Assembly: GCA_028698335.1 (NCBI GenBank)
Contig: JAQVDP010000005.1
Coordinates: 186,001 to 250,000, forward strand
Source of the DNA: Nevskiales bacterium
GTDB taxonomy: Bacteria; Pseudomonadota; Gammaproteobacteria; Nevskiales; Nevskiaceae
Length of the DNA: 64,000 nt
Direction: 5' to 3'
Positions 35,804 to 43,945 of this stretch are shown here, in pieces; the stretch's first letter is position 1, and every line of letters begins with the position of its first letter. A model generated the notes under the pieces. The model was not told the DNA's origin and made no database searches. It saw only the letters and a program-made list of their open reading frames with translations. Made by a program: the position numbers and the translations under genes.

Positions 35804-37317
35804 GAGGGCGCTCCAACACGCACCGGCAGCGGTGCGGAGGCGAGGTAGGCGCGAGCATATTCCAGTTCGCCTCGATTTCCAGCTTGCAGCGTGAACAATG
35901 GCTGGCCTGCGGCGATGCTGTCGCCAAGCCGCACGTGCAAGTCGATGCCGGCGGCGGGGGCAGAGGGGGCGCCGGCGAGCTTTGCAGCGCGTGCCAGGCG
36001 GCGGTTGTCGATTGCAAGTACTTGACCCGGCTGAGTGGCCGCAATTTCATGACGATGCGTAGCCTGTGGAGGCATTCGAAAACCACCTTGTGCTTCGCAG
36101 ATCGCCAGGAATTTGCGCCAGGCCGCCCCACTGCCGAGCACTTTGGCCGCCGCAAGAGTTCCTTGTCCTACGCCGACTGCGTCTGCTGTTTCCAGGAGGG
36201 TGCCGGAGAGCAGTAGTGCGTGCTCACGCAAATCGGGCGGTGCGGCAGGATCGTTCTGTAATACAGCGAGCACATCTCGTGCTTCCAGCGCTGGACCGAT
36301 CCCACGGCCTACCGGCTGATCACCATTGGTCTGAACGATCCGCACTGTTAAGCCCATCGCAATTGCGACTGTTTGCAGTCGTACTTCCAATGCGCGCGCA
36401 GCTTCTGATGTCCGCACTTTAGCGGTAGTGCCGACCGGGATGTCGATGATCAGATGCGTTGACCCGGCCGCGACCTTCTTGGACAGCACCGACGCAACGA
36501 GCTGGCCGTCGCTGTCGAAGTCCAGCGGCCGCTCTACGCGAATCAGCAGGTCGTCGGCTGGTGACAGCGCCATCGCGCCACCCCATACGATGCAGCCGCC
36601 TTCGTGCTCGACGACGCGGCGCATCGCGCCGAGGTCGAGGTCGACCGGCGCCAGGGTTTCCATCGTGTCGGCGGTGCCCGCAGGCGAGGTGATCGCGCGT
36701 GACGACGTCTTGGGCATCGTCAGCCCGAATGCTGCGGCGATGGCGACAACGATTGGCGTGGTGCGGTTGCCCGGCAGACCGCCGATGCAGTGCTTGTCGA
36801 CGACGATAGCGTGGCCCGGCCATTGCAGGCGCGTTCCGGCGTCGATCATCGCGCGCGTCAGCGCGATGCTCTCGTCCAGCGACATGTTGCGCCCGGCGCA
36901 GGCGGTGATGAAGGCCGCCGTCTCCAGCGCTGAGTAGCGTCCGGTGCTGATGTCGCCGATGATGGCCTGCAGCGCGTCGGCGCTGAACGGATGCCCGTAT
37001 ATCTTCGCGCGCACCGCCGAAAATGATTCCAGCGGCTCCGGATGTGACAGTGTCGCCAGCTCGCCTTCATGGGCGGCCAGGGCCGACCACGCCGCTTCTG
37101 ACAGCGCCGCCTCGTGTGGCGATAGCCACTCGGAGCGGATGACGTTGAGCGTGGCGATGATGGCGCGCTCGCCCAGAGCGATGCGGATGCGCGACTGCGC
37201 TTCAAAGCCTTCCGCGCGACACACCGCGCAATCGGCGTGCATGTAGATCACCGGTTCCTGGTAGGTATCGACGCCCAGGCGGCGCAGCGGCAGTCGGGTC
37301 GGACCGGGGTCGTTCAT
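35800..37317 (-). CDS. AMP/thymidine phosphorylase family protein (type 2)
   Basis: 505 residues. An N-terminal domain of about 85 residues precedes the phosphorylase core: IIGDISTGRYSALETAAFIT, VDKHCIGGLPGNRTTPIVV (phosphate binding) and SSRAITSPAGTADTMETLAP. These match the type 2 thymidine phosphorylase group, whose archaeal members act on nucleoside 5'-monophosphates (AMP phosphorylase) and give ribose-1,5-bisphosphate. The real substrate here is open. Coupling to PRPP synthetase and to a beta-CASP nuclease supports RNA or nucleotide salvage. Confidence 0.85.
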   Translation of the reverse strand: MNDPGPTRLPLRRLGVDTYQEPVIYMHADCAVCRAEGFEAQSRIRIALGERAIIATLNVIRSEWLSPHEAALSEAAWSALAAHEGELATLSHPEPLESFSAVRAKIYGHPFSADALQAIIGDISTGRYSALETAAFITACAGRNMSLDESIALTRAMIDAGTRLQWPGHAIVVDKHCIGGLPGNRTTPIVVAIAAAFGLTMPKTSSRAITSPAGTADTMETLAPVDLDLGAMRRVVEHEGGCIVWGGAMALSPADDLLIRVERPLDFDSDGQLVASVLSKKVAAGSTHLIIDIPVGTTAKVRTSEAARALEVRLQTVAIAMGLTVRIVQTNGDQPVGRGIGPALEARDVLAVLQNDPAAPPDLREHALLLSGTLLETADAVGVGQGTLAAAKVLGSGAAWRKFLAICEAQGGFRMPPQATHRHEIAATQPGQVLAIDNRRLARAAKLAGAPSAPAAGIDLHVRLGDSIAAGQPLFTLQAGNRGELEYARAYLASAPLPVRVGAPS

Positions 37318-38690
37318 GCTGTGCCCCCGTCGCCCAGCTCGACCTCGTCCCGATAGTCCGGTACCTGGCAGCGCCAGCCCAGCCTCTCCGCGATACGCCC
37401 GCGCAGGGCGTCAGCCGCGCTGGGCTCACCGTGTGTGATGAAGGTCAGCTTCGGCGGCGCTTTGAAGTTCCGCAGCCAGTCCAGCGTCTCGGCGTAGTCG
37501 GCGTGCGCGGACAGGTTGCTGATCTGCGCGATCTCGGCGCGCACGGCGACGTACTCGCCGAAAACCTTGATCGAATCGGCACCCGCCAGCATTGCCGCAC
37601 CGCGCGTGCCGCCGGCCTGGAAGCCGGCGAAGACGATCGTGTTCTTCGGATCCGGCGCAAACGCGCGCAGGTGGTGCACGACCCGTCCGCCGGTGGCCAT
37701 GCCGCTGCCGGCGATGATCACCATCGGCCCGTGGCGCTCGTTGAGTGCCCTGGATTCCTCCACGGAGTTCACGTAACGCGCCGCGTGGCACATCGCCTGG
37801 CACTCGTCGGGTGTGAGGCGGTGCTCGACGCGGTGGCGGTGGTAGACCGCCGTGACGTCCTGCGCCATCGGGCTGTTGAGGTAGACCGGCAGGGTCTGCG
37901 GGATCCGGCCTTCGGCCTTCAGGCGATGGACACACCACAGCAGGTGCTGCGTGCGGCCGACGGCGAACGACGGGATGACGACGACGCCGTCGCGCGCGAT
38001 CGTTCGCGCGATCACCTCGCCCAACGCCTGGTGTGGATCGACCCTGTCGTGCAGGCGGTTGCCGTACGTCGATTCGACGACGAGATAGTCGGCGCCTTCG
38101 ACGATCTCGGGCGCGCGCATGATCGGGTCGTCGGGCCGTCCCAGATCGCCGGTGAACAGCAGCGAGGAGTGGCCGTCGTTGATGCGCACGAAGCTGCTGC
38201 CGAGGATGTGTCCGGCCTTGTGCAGATGCACGCTCAGACCCGGCGCCGGCGTGAACGCCTCGTGCAGTGCGATGGGCTCGAAGCGTTCGAGCGCGGACAG
38301 GGCATCCTTTTCCGTGTACAGCGGCAACGCCGGCTTGTGCTTGCTGTAGCCGCGGCGATTGGCGCGCGCCGCGTCCTCTTCCTGCAGACGCCCGCTGTCG
38401 GGCAGCAGGATCTTGCACAGATCGTACGTGGCGGGCGTGCAGTGGACCGGGCCGCTGAAGCCATTCTTGACGAGCAGCGGCAGATAGCCCGTGTGGTCGA
38501 GATGCGCGTGCGTCAGGATCACCGCATCCAGCGCGCGCACGTCGAAGGGCAGGTGCGACCAGTTGCGCAGGCGCAGCTGCTTGTAGCCCTGGAACAGTCC
38601 GCAGTCGACGAGCACGCGGGCTTCACCAGTTCGCACCAGGTATTTCGAGCCGGTGACCGTGCCGGTGGCGCCGTAGAAGCCGATTTTCAT
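37314..38690 (-). CDS. Beta-CASP metallo-beta-lactamase RNase/exonuclease
   Basis: 458 residues. The N-terminal metallo-beta-lactamase domain has VILTHAHLDHTGYLPLLV (HxHxDH), KAGHILGSSFVRI and LLFTGDLGRPDDPI. The beta-CASP domain has VVIPSFAVGRTQHLLW and VIIAGSGMATGGRVVHHL. The C-terminal RNA-specificity region has FAGFQAGGTRGAAML and SNLSAHADYAETLDWL, then FITHGEPSAADAL. It resembles bacterial CPSF/RNase J-like nucleases. Four-nt overlaps tie it to the phosphorylase and the periplasmic protein gene. Confidence 0.92.
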   Translation of the reverse strand: MKIGFYGATGTVTGSKYLVRTGEARVLVDCGLFQGYKQLRLRNWSHLPFDVRALDAVILTHAHLDHTGYLPLLVKNGFSGPVHCTPATYDLCKILLPDSGRLQEEDAARANRRGYSKHKPALPLYTEKDALSALERFEPIALHEAFTPAPGLSVHLHKAGHILGSSFVRINDGHSSLLFTGDLGRPDDPIMRAPEIVEGADYLVVESTYGNRLHDRVDPHQALGEVIARTIARDGVVVIPSFAVGRTQHLLWCVHRLKAEGRIPQTLPVYLNSPMAQDVTAVYHRHRVEHRLTPDECQAMCHAARYVNSVEESRALNERHGPMVIIAGSGMATGGRVVHHLRAFAPDPKNTIVFAGFQAGGTRGAAMLAGADSIKVFGEYVAVRAEIAQISNLSAHADYAETLDWLRNFKAPPKLTFITHGEPSAADALRGRIAERLGWRCQVPDYRDEVELGDGGTA

Positions 38691-39142
38691 GGCGCCACCG
38701 GGTAGCGGAAGGTGACGACGGCTTCCTTGTCCAGCGACGGACGCCTGATCTCGACGCGGACCTGCTGGCTGCCAGTATCGGCCAGCGGCAGGTAGTTGCC
38801 GTAAGTGGTTGCGCCGGCCACGGTCATTGGTTCGAGCTGGCGCGCACCCTGCGCGCTTTCGACGACGCGCGCCGTGACCGTGGCGTCGGTGATGCGCGCG
38901 CCGCTTGTGGCTTCGAACAGGGCGATGACGACGTGCTTCTCGCCCGGCCCTTCGTGGCCGCGCCCGTGCATCTGCGATTCCGGGTGCGAGGCCGGATGGC
39001 CACGCACGACCTCCGCCGGCATCACGCCGAAGTAAACGACCAGACCCTGCGCGTAGCGCACGTTGGGGTCCGCCTGCGCGGCGGCAAGCGTGCCGGTCAG
39101 CGCCAGCCATCCGACCAGCATCCAGCCGACGAGCCGGGTCAT
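38687..39142 (-). CDS. Exported protein, probable Ig-like beta fold
   Basis: 151 residues with a signal peptide ending AAAQA near residue 24. The mature part contains VRYAQGLVVYFGVMPAEVVR and a His-containing loop (HPASHPESQMHGRGHEGPGE), then beta-strand-rich segments (HVVIALFEATSGARITDATV, TTYGNYLPLADTGSQQVRVE). The pattern resembles periplasmic copper-site or chaperone-like small domains, but no family is certain. Both ends overlap neighbours by 4 nt. Confidence 0.65.
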   Translation of the reverse strand: MTRLVGWMLVGWLALTGTLAAAQADPNVRYAQGLVVYFGVMPAEVVRGHPASHPESQMHGRGHEGPGEKHVVIALFEATSGARITDATVTARVVESAQGARQLEPMTVAGATTYGNYLPLADTGSQQVRVEIRRPSLDKEAVVTFRYPVAP

Positions 39143-39810
39143 GGCGTACCCCGATTCGAACGGTGGGACGCGGCCGGCGAGCCCAGGCGCGGGAAGAACG
39201 CGGGTACGGTCGCCGCGTAGCGTTCGTATTCGGCGCCGAAGGCGCGCCGCGTGTCGGCTTCCTCGCGCCGTGCCAGCCGCACGTACATGTAGACGAGGAC
39301 CGGATACATCAGCAGCGTCAGGATCGTCGGCCACTGCAGCAGAAAGCCGGTCATTACGAGCACGAAGCCGACGTACTGCGGATGGCGCACGCGCGCGTAC
39401 GCGCCGCTGGTCGCCAGCTTGCCGGTCTGCTGCGCTGCATGCAGCCTGCGCCAGGCCGACGCAACGATCCAGAAGCCGGCGATGATCAGCACGTTGCTGA
39501 CGATGTGGAACGGGCCGAAATGCGGGTTCGCTTTCCAGCCGAACAGCATCTCCAGCAAGTGTCCGGAGTCGTGCGCTAGCCAGTCCACCTGCGGGAAGCG
39601 CGACGTCAGCCAGCCCGACAGGAAGTAGATCGTCAGTGGATAGCCGTACATTTCGGTGAACAGCGCCAGGATGAACGCCGAGAACGCGCCCAGGCTGCGC
39701 CAGTCACGCGAGCTCTTCGGCGGCGCGAAGCTGAACGCGAAGAAGATGAACAGCGCCGAGTTCACGGCGACCAGCAGCCACAGGCCGTAGGCCGAAGCTT
39801 GTTCGTGCAT
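39139..39810 (-). CDS. Isoprenylcysteine carboxyl methyltransferase-type membrane protein
   Basis: 223 residues, about five helices. The C-terminal ICMT/PEMT signature is visible: ATSGAYARVRHPQYVGFVLV followed by the RREEADTRRAFGAEYERYAA tail, which forms the SAM and quaternary-amine site in this fold. Bacterial members methylate lipids or unknown small molecules. Start ATG 39810 has AAGGAG seven bases upstream. Coupled to the exported protein gene by ATGA. Confidence 0.85.
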   Translation of the reverse strand: MHEQASAYGLWLLVAVNSALFIFFAFSFAPPKSSRDWRSLGAFSAFILALFTEMYGYPLTIYFLSGWLTSRFPQVDWLAHDSGHLLEMLFGWKANPHFGPFHIVSNVLIIAGFWIVASAWRRLHAAQQTGKLATSGAYARVRHPQYVGFVLVMTGFLLQWPTILTLLMYPVLVYMYVRLARREEADTRRAFGAEYERYAATVPAFFPRLGSPAASHRSNRGTP

Positions 39811-39811
39811 G

Positions 39812-40111
39812 TCAATTCTCCTTGGAGGCAGGGCCGCCATGTCCGGCGTGGTCCGGGCCGGGCCGCTCGTCGGGGGCGCGGTGATCGTCATGGCCGCCGT
39901 GGCTGCCGTGCATGAAGAAGTGCATCAGTGGGCAGGCCAGCAGCACTCCCCAGAGCAAGATGCTGCCCAGGTGCGCGCGGTGCTCGGTCCACAGGAAGTA
40001 CGCGCCGATGCCGAGCAGCACGGCGAGCGCGAGGTTGAAGGCGGTGCCGCCCGGTTTGGGCAGCGCGCGGCGATGCCCGGCATCGCCATGATCGTGCGTG
40101 TCGTGGTTCAT
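39812..40111 (-). CDS. DUF2933 small membrane protein, His-rich
   Basis: 99 residues. A His/Asp N-terminus (MNHDTHDHGDAGHRRALP), two helices (FNLALAVLLGIGAYFLW and SILLWGVLLACPLMHFFMHG) and a His-rich tail (HGSHGGHDDHRAPDE) follow the DUF2933 pattern, longer than the copy at 30 kb. The histidines suggest metal contact. ATG 40111 has GGAGGG close upstream. One base separates it from the methyltransferase start codon. Confidence 0.78.
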   Translation of the reverse strand: MNHDTHDHGDAGHRRALPKPGGTAFNLALAVLLGIGAYFLWTEHRAHLGSILLWGVLLACPLMHFFMHGSHGGHDDHRAPDERPGPDHAGHGGPASKEN

Positions 40112-40205
40112 GTGACCCTCCAGGCGCATGCCTGCGCATGCGTGTCGGTCAAAAGGCAAGCTGCGGGCCCGAAACAGCTCGGAGAGAGGGCATGCGTGGC
40201 GAACG

Positions 40206-40234
40206 TCAGCGCTGATGTCGCTGGCGGCAGCGAC
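40206..40234. repeat. Palindromes in the 40112-40300 gap
   Basis: The 189-bp gap 40112-40300 has no ORF worth calling. It holds a perfect TCAGCGCTGA palindrome (40206-40215), a GTCGCTG-GCGG-CAGCGAC inverted repeat (40217-40234), a CCGGGT-centred one nearby, and a GCATGC-CTGC-GCATGC pair at 40126-40141. They may be operators or transcript hairpins for the His-rich DUF2933 gene; no clear promoter hexamers were found. Confidence 0.4.
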
Positions 40235-40272
40235 GAAAGGCCCAGTCCCGGGTGGGAACCGCAGCGTCGTGG

Positions 40273-40292
40273 CCGGCACGTCAAGGTGCCGG
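40273..40292 (-). terminator. Possible hairpin terminator after the Cys/His-rich gene
   Basis: Perfect inverted repeat CCGGCAC-GTCAAG-GTGCCGG, 8 nt beyond the stop of the gene ending at 40301 in the minus direction. There is no T-run after the stem, so intrinsic termination would be weak. Confidence 0.4.
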
Positions 40293-40300
40293 TGGACGCC

Positions 40301-40750
40301 TCAGAGGATCGTTACGGCCGGTGGGCGCAGCGGGGGATCGTGATAGACGGCGCGGGGGGCATCCGTCGATGCAAGGCGTGGCGCGCGACCGACGTTGCGG
40401 TCGTATACCGCGAGCCCCATCGAGACGGTATTCAGTGCCGGGTGAGCGCCGCCGCAGACGCCGGTGGCGCAGCAGGTGCAGGAACCGGCATGGGCGCAAT
40501 GCTGTCCGTGCGCATTAGAAGCGCCATCATGGTTTGAAGTGACGGCAGCTTCGGTACCGTGACCGTGGCAGGGATGCTCATCCTGCTGCGCTTGGACCGC
40601 CGTCTGCGTCGGTGCCGCATCGGCGCGCATCCGGCAGCCGGCGAGAGGCTGGGCCAGCGTGTTCACGGCCGTGGCTGCAATGAGCCCGACTGTCAACCAC
40701 TTGCCGATCCGCCGTAGAAACACTAGTCCGCGCCTCGCTGGTTTGTGCAT
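40301..40750 (-). CDS. Exported Cys/His-rich small protein, CopL-like in type
   Basis: 149 residues. A basic start (MHKPARRGLVFLRR) and a hydrophobic stretch (WLTVGLIAATAVNTLAQPLA) form a signal or anchor. The centre is rich in cysteine and histidine: EHPCHGHGTEAA, HGQHCAHAGSCTCCATGVCG, eight or so metal-capable residues within 50. In type it resembles CopL, a Cys-rich leader protein needed for copper induction in Xanthomonas, but sequence identity is not claimed. Its ribosome-binding site GGAG lies inside a 10-bp hairpin and an FNR-like box lies 71 bp upstream of the ATG. Confidence 0.7.
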   Translation of the reverse strand: MHKPARRGLVFLRRIGKWLTVGLIAATAVNTLAQPLAGCRMRADAAPTQTAVQAQQDEHPCHGHGTEAAVTSNHDGASNAHGQHCAHAGSCTCCATGVCGGAHPALNTVSMGLAVYDRNVGRAPRLASTDAPRAVYHDPPLRPPAVTIL

Positions 40751-40752
40751 CA

Positions 40753-40777
40753 CCGCTCCGTGACATGCACGGAGCGG
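40753..40777 (-). promoter_or_regulatory. Hairpin enclosing the ribosome-binding site of the Cys/His-rich gene
   Basis: Read on the minus strand, CCGCTCCGTG-CATGT-CACGGAGCGG forms a perfect 10-bp stem with a 5-nt loop, two bases before the ATG at 40750. The only Shine-Dalgarno sequence (GGAG, five bases before ATG) is in the 3' arm. Translation would need opening of the stem, by temperature, a ligand or an upstream event. The pairing is seen directly; the regulatory use is inference. Confidence 0.6.
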
Positions 40778-40820
40778 GTGACCACAACTGTTAGAATTGC
40801 CGACCAAGCGCCTCCGCGCA

Positions 40821-40834
40821 TTGACCTGCGTCAA
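40821..40834. promoter_or_regulatory. FNR/ANR-like box upstream of the Cys/His-rich gene
   Basis: TTGACCTGCGTCAA is a perfect palindrome TTGAC-N4-GTCAA, close to the FNR/ANR consensus TTGAT-N4-ATCAA. It sits between merR and the 40750 start codon. A weak minus-strand -10 (TCTAAC, 40790-40795) lies about 35 bp downstream of its centre, slightly long for a class II arrangement. Confidence 0.5.
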
Positions 40835-40875
40835 CCGACCCGTGCCTGCCAACGTGCTGCCGGAGGACAGCTCAC

Positions 40876-41388
40876 TCATCGCATCGAACTCGTCCGGGAC
40901 CGCCGCGCCACGACGCCAGGAAGAGGGTTCACCTGCTTCAAGTCCGGCCAGCTGTCCGCGATCGCGGTGATCAGATGACAGATATCGTTGCCGGTGGGAA
41001 CCGCGTCCGGCAGGGTGTTCCAGACTTCAACGGACTGCTGCATCCGCTTGCGCATCGCCTGCAGCGCGTCCAGTTCGCGGCGCGCCTCGTCGAGCCGGGC
41101 CTGGATTGTCGTTCGCACCATTGGGCACGGGCTTTCGCGGCGACGGCCGTGGTCAATAATTTCGCCGATCTCGTTCAGCGTGAAGCCCAAGCTCTGGGCG
41201 ACACGGATGAAGCGCAGGCGCTGTGCGTCATCGTCGTCGAAGAGCTGGTAACCGGCGCTGGAGCGCCGCGATGCCCGCAGCAGTCCCCGGCGCAGGTACA
41301 ACCGGATCGCGTGCGCAGACAGGCCGGTACGTTCGGCCAGCGCCGAGACGGTGTGTAACGCTGGAGCGGTACGGCGGCTCGAAGTCAT
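40876..41388 (-). CDS. MerR-family heavy-metal regulator
   Basis: 170 residues from ATG 41388. The N-terminal winged helix (VSALAERTGLSAHAIRLYLR, then SAGYQLFDDDDAQRLRFIRV) is followed by the dimer helix and cysteines in ESPCPMVRTTIQ (C88) and GNDICHLITAI (C137), placed as in metal-binding MerR members of the CueR/ZntR/HmrR kind. The metal cannot be read. Its own promoter has the 19-bp spacer that MerR proteins remodel. It lies divergent to ftsH, so it can control both directions. Confidence 0.88.
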   Translation of the reverse strand: MTSSRRTAPALHTVSALAERTGLSAHAIRLYLRRGLLRASRRSSAGYQLFDDDDAQRLRFIRVAQSLGFTLNEIGEIIDHGRRRESPCPMVRTTIQARLDEARRELDALQAMRKRMQQSVEVWNTLPDAVPTGNDICHLITAIADSWPDLKQVNPLPGVVARRSRTSSMR

Positions 41389-41415
41389 GACGGCACCCCC
41401 TGATCCTGTGTCTGA

Positions 41416-41446
41416 AGGGTAAACCTGCGCGTCGCGCACAGGTCAA
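41416..41446 (-). promoter_or_regulatory. MerR-type promoter with 19-bp spacer
   Basis: On the minus strand, TTGACC (41446-41441) and TACCCT (41421-41416) are separated by 19 bp. An inverted repeat ACCTG-N11-CAGGT (41423-41443) spans the spacer, which is the classic layout for MerR-family activation by DNA distortion. It lies 28 bp upstream of the merR start codon and should autoregulate it. Confidence 0.65.
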
Positions 41447-41492
41447 GTCGATGGACAGGTTTGCAGCATAGGTGTGCGGCGCATACATCTCC

Positions 41493-41506
41493 CTGATCTG
41501 CGTCAG
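41493..41506. promoter_or_regulatory. Weaker FNR-like palindrome upstream of ftsH
   Basis: CTGATCTGCGTCAG keeps the TGA-N6-TCA core of FNR/ANR sites as a perfect arm repeat CTGA/TCAG. Its centre is 46 bp from that of the better box at 41539-41552. Confidence 0.3.
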
Positions 41507-41538
41507 ACGCTACCGTTTTGCGCGGTTGTGGGCACAGG

Positions 41539-41552
41539 TTGACTCTGATCAA
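41539..41552. promoter_or_regulatory. FNR/ANR-like box upstream of ftsH
   Basis: TTGACTCTGATCAA matches TTGAT-N4-ATCAA with one change. A class II promoter from this site would start transcription near 41587, upstream of the ATG at 41615 but downstream of the earlier in-frame ATGs at 41552 and 41576. Confidence 0.55.
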
Positions 41553-41614
41553 TGTCCGTCTCGGTGCCGCGCGGCATGCTTGCAAGACAGAGTTCCGGCA
41601 AAGGCGCGACCCTC

Positions 41615-43468
41615 ATGGACCCCAAGGCCCGCATCAACCTGCTCTACATTGTCGCTGCGGTCTTCGGAGTGCTGCTGATGCAGAGCATGCTCGCAGGCGT
41701 CGGCCATGTCCGCACCGTACCTTACAGCGAGTTTGAGCAGATGCTCAAAGACGGCAAGATAGAGGAGGTGGCAATCACCAACGGTAACCTGCGCGGCACC
41801 CTAGCTGGTACAACGGATGGCCAGCCACAGCATGTGGTCGCCGCCAATGTCGATCCGGCGCAGGCGGAGCGCCTGGAGCGTTACGGTGTGCGTTTCTTTG
41901 CGGTCAAGGAGAACACCTGGCTGCGTGACATCCTGTCGTGGGTCGTGCCGATGCTGCTGTTCTTCGGCCTGTGGATGTTCGTGTTCCGGCGCATGGCCGA
42001 AAAGCACGGCATGGGCGACGGCATGATGGCGATCGGCAAGAGCAAGGCCAAGGTCTACGTCGAGAAGGACACGAAGGTCACGTTCGCCGACGTCGCCGGT
42101 GTCGACGAAGCCAAGGCGGAGCTGCAGGAGATTGTGACCTTCCTGAAGAATCCCGAGCAGTACGGGCGATTGGGGGCACGGCTACCCAAGGGCATCCTGC
42201 TGGTCGGGCCGCCGGGCACCGGAAAGACGCTTCTGGCCCGTGCCGTGGCCGGCGAAGCCGGCGTGCCGTTCTTTTCGATCAGCGGCGCCGAGTTCGTCGA
42301 GATGTTCGTCGGCGTCGGTGCTGCGCGCGTGCGCGACCTGTTCGAGCAGGCGCGCGGCAAGGCGCCGGCGATCGTCTTCATCGACGAAATCGACGCACTC
42401 GGCCGCGCACGCGGTGCGTTTCCGATGTCGGGCGGCCACGACGAGAAGGAGCAGACGCTCAACCAGTTGCTGTCGGAGATGGACGGTTTCGATCCGCGCC
42501 AGGGCCTGGTGCTGCTGGCGGCGACCAACCGCCCCGAGATCCTTGATCCGGCGCTGCTGCGTGCCGGCCGCTTCGATCGCCAGGTGCTGGTAGACCGCCC
42601 CGACCGTGTTGGCCGGGCACAGATTCTCGGTGTCCACCTGACCCAGGTGAGGCTGGCCGAGGGCGTCGACGCCGGACAAATCGCGGCGCTGACGCCGGGC
42701 TTCTCGGGCGCAGACTTGGCCAACCTTGTCAACGAGGCGGCACTGCTGGCCACACGGCGCGGCGCCGACACCGTCGGCCAGGACGATTTCACGCAGGCGA
42801 TTGAGCGCATCGTCGCCGGCCTGGAGAAACGCAGCCGACTGCTGAACCCACAGGAGCGTCGCATCGTCGCGTATCACGAGCTGGGGCACGCCTTCGTCGC
42901 GCTGTCGCTCAAGGGCGTGGACGCAGTGCAGAAGGTGTCGATCATCCCGCGCGGCATCGGCGCGCTCGGATACACGTTGCAGCGCCCGACCGAGGATCGA
43001 TTCGTGATGACGCGGGAGGAGCTGCACAACCGCATGGCGGTGCTGCTCGGCGGCCGGGCGGCCGAGCAGGTCGTGTTCGGCGATGTGTCGACCGGGGCCT
43101 CCGACGATCTCGCCAAGGCCACGGACATTGCGCGCAGCATGGTCACGCGCTTTGGCATGGTGCCGACGTTCGGTCAAGTCGTGTTCGAGACGCAGCCGCA
43201 GCGCTTCCTCGAGACGCCCGCGCCGATGCCCGGCGAGCGCAGCTACAGCGAAGACACGGCGCGCGCGATCGACCGTGCGGTGCACGAGCTGGTCGATGCC
43301 GCGTACAAGACGGCGACCGACATCGTGCGCGCGCGCCGCGGCACGCTCGACGAAGCGGCGACCGTGCTGCTGGAGCGCGAAACGCTGCTTGAGCGCGATC
43401 TGCTGGGATTCCTGCAGTCTGCGCCGACGACGAGTACGAATACGAAGACGGCCACGGCTGCTGCCTGA
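41615..43468 (+). CDS. ftsH: ATP-dependent zinc metalloprotease FtsH
   Basis: 617 residues from ATG 41615 ([13 protein letters not shown]); earlier ATGs at 41552 and 41576 overlap or precede the expected transcript. Two membrane helices (about 9-27 and 105-125) flank a periplasmic loop. The AAA+ domain has GPPGTGKT (about 197), [10 protein letters not shown] and the arginine-finger region [15 protein letters not shown]. The protease site HELGH (421-425) binds zinc; Ala is usual at the third position, Leu here. The C-terminus is Thr/Ala-rich. Membrane-protein quality control; HflK and HflC in this island are its natural partners. Divergent from merR. Confidence 0.95.
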   Translation: MDPKARINLLYIVAAVFGVLLMQSMLAGVGHVRTVPYSEFEQMLKDGKIEEVAITNGNLRGTLAGTTDGQPQHVVAANVDPAQAERLERYGVRFFAVKENTWLRDILSWVVPMLLFFGLWMFVFRRMAEKHGMGDGMMAIGKSKAKVYVEKDTKVTFADVAGVDEAKAELQEIVTFLKNPEQYGRLGARLPKGILLVGPPGTGKTLLARAVAGEAGVPFFSISGAEFVEMFVGVGAARVRDLFEQARGKAPAIVFIDEIDALGRARGAFPMSGGHDEKEQTLNQLLSEMDGFDPRQGLVLLAATNRPEILDPALLRAGRFDRQVLVDRPDRVGRAQILGVHLTQVRLAEGVDAGQIAALTPGFSGADLANLVNEAALLATRRGADTVGQDDFTQAIERIVAGLEKRSRLLNPQERRIVAYHELGHAFVALSLKGVDAVQKVSIIPRGIGALGYTLQRPTEDRFVMTREELHNRMAVLLGGRAAEQVVFGDVSTGASDDLAKATDIARSMVTRFGMVPTFGQVVFETQPQRFLETPAPMPGERSYSEDTARAIDRAVHELVDAAYKTATDIVRARRGTLDEAATVLLERETLLERDLLGFLQSAPTTSTNTKTATAAA

Positions 43469-43502
43469 CGCCTTTTACCACCCCTCGCTTCAGGAGAACG
43501 AG

Positions 43503-43889
43503 ATGAGCTACGCAAGACACGCATGGATCGCTGCCGCCGCCCTCACATTTGCCGCCGCGCTGCCCGCGTTCGCGCAAGGCAAAGACCATGCATCGGGCCA
43601 GATGTCGCAGCAGGGCGGCATGGGCATGGGCGGCGATCAGGGCATGGGCATGATGAACATGCCGATGATGAAGGAGCACATGGCGCAGATGCGCGAGCAC
43701 ATGCGGAAGATGCAGGCCGCCAAGTCCGCCGATGAACGTCAACGCCTGATGCAGGAGCACATGCAGATGATGGACGACCACATGGGCATGATGATGCGCA
43801 TGATGGAGATGATGACCGATACCGGCGGTGACAGTGGGAGTCGCGATGACATGAAAGAGCACAGGAGCCGGAATCCTGAAGCGCCGTGA
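43503..43889 (+). CDS. Periplasmic Met/His-rich metal-binding protein
   Basis: 128 residues with a signal peptide ending AFAQ near residue 25. The mature chain is dominated by methionine: MGMGGDQGMGMMNMPMMKEH, MQEHMQMMDDHMGMMMRMME. It is an expected Cu(I)/Ag(I) binder. AGGAG lies eight bases before ATG 43503. It follows ftsH by 34 bp and may share its transcript. Confidence 0.8.
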   Translation: MSYARHAWIAAAALTFAAALPAFAQGKDHASGQMSQQGGMGMGGDQGMGMMNMPMMKEHMAQMREHMRKMQAAKSADERQRLMQEHMQMMDDHMGMMMRMMEMMTDTGGDSGSRDDMKEHRSRNPEAP

Positions 43890-43945
43890 TACACAATCAT
43901 GGGATTGGAGCTGCCAACTTAGTTTGCCGCCCGGAGTAAAGATCC

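Noticed and set aside
38933..39579. Plus-strand frames opposite the methyltransferase and exported protein
   Set aside because: Arg-rich shadows without start context; the minus strand has signal peptide, ICMT motif and coupled junctions.
40122..40152. Second MerR-type promoter (TTGACC with 19-bp spacing) before the DUF2933 gene
   Set aside because: The -35 hexamer and a GCATGC repeat are present, but the -10 position reads GCGCCT, far from consensus.
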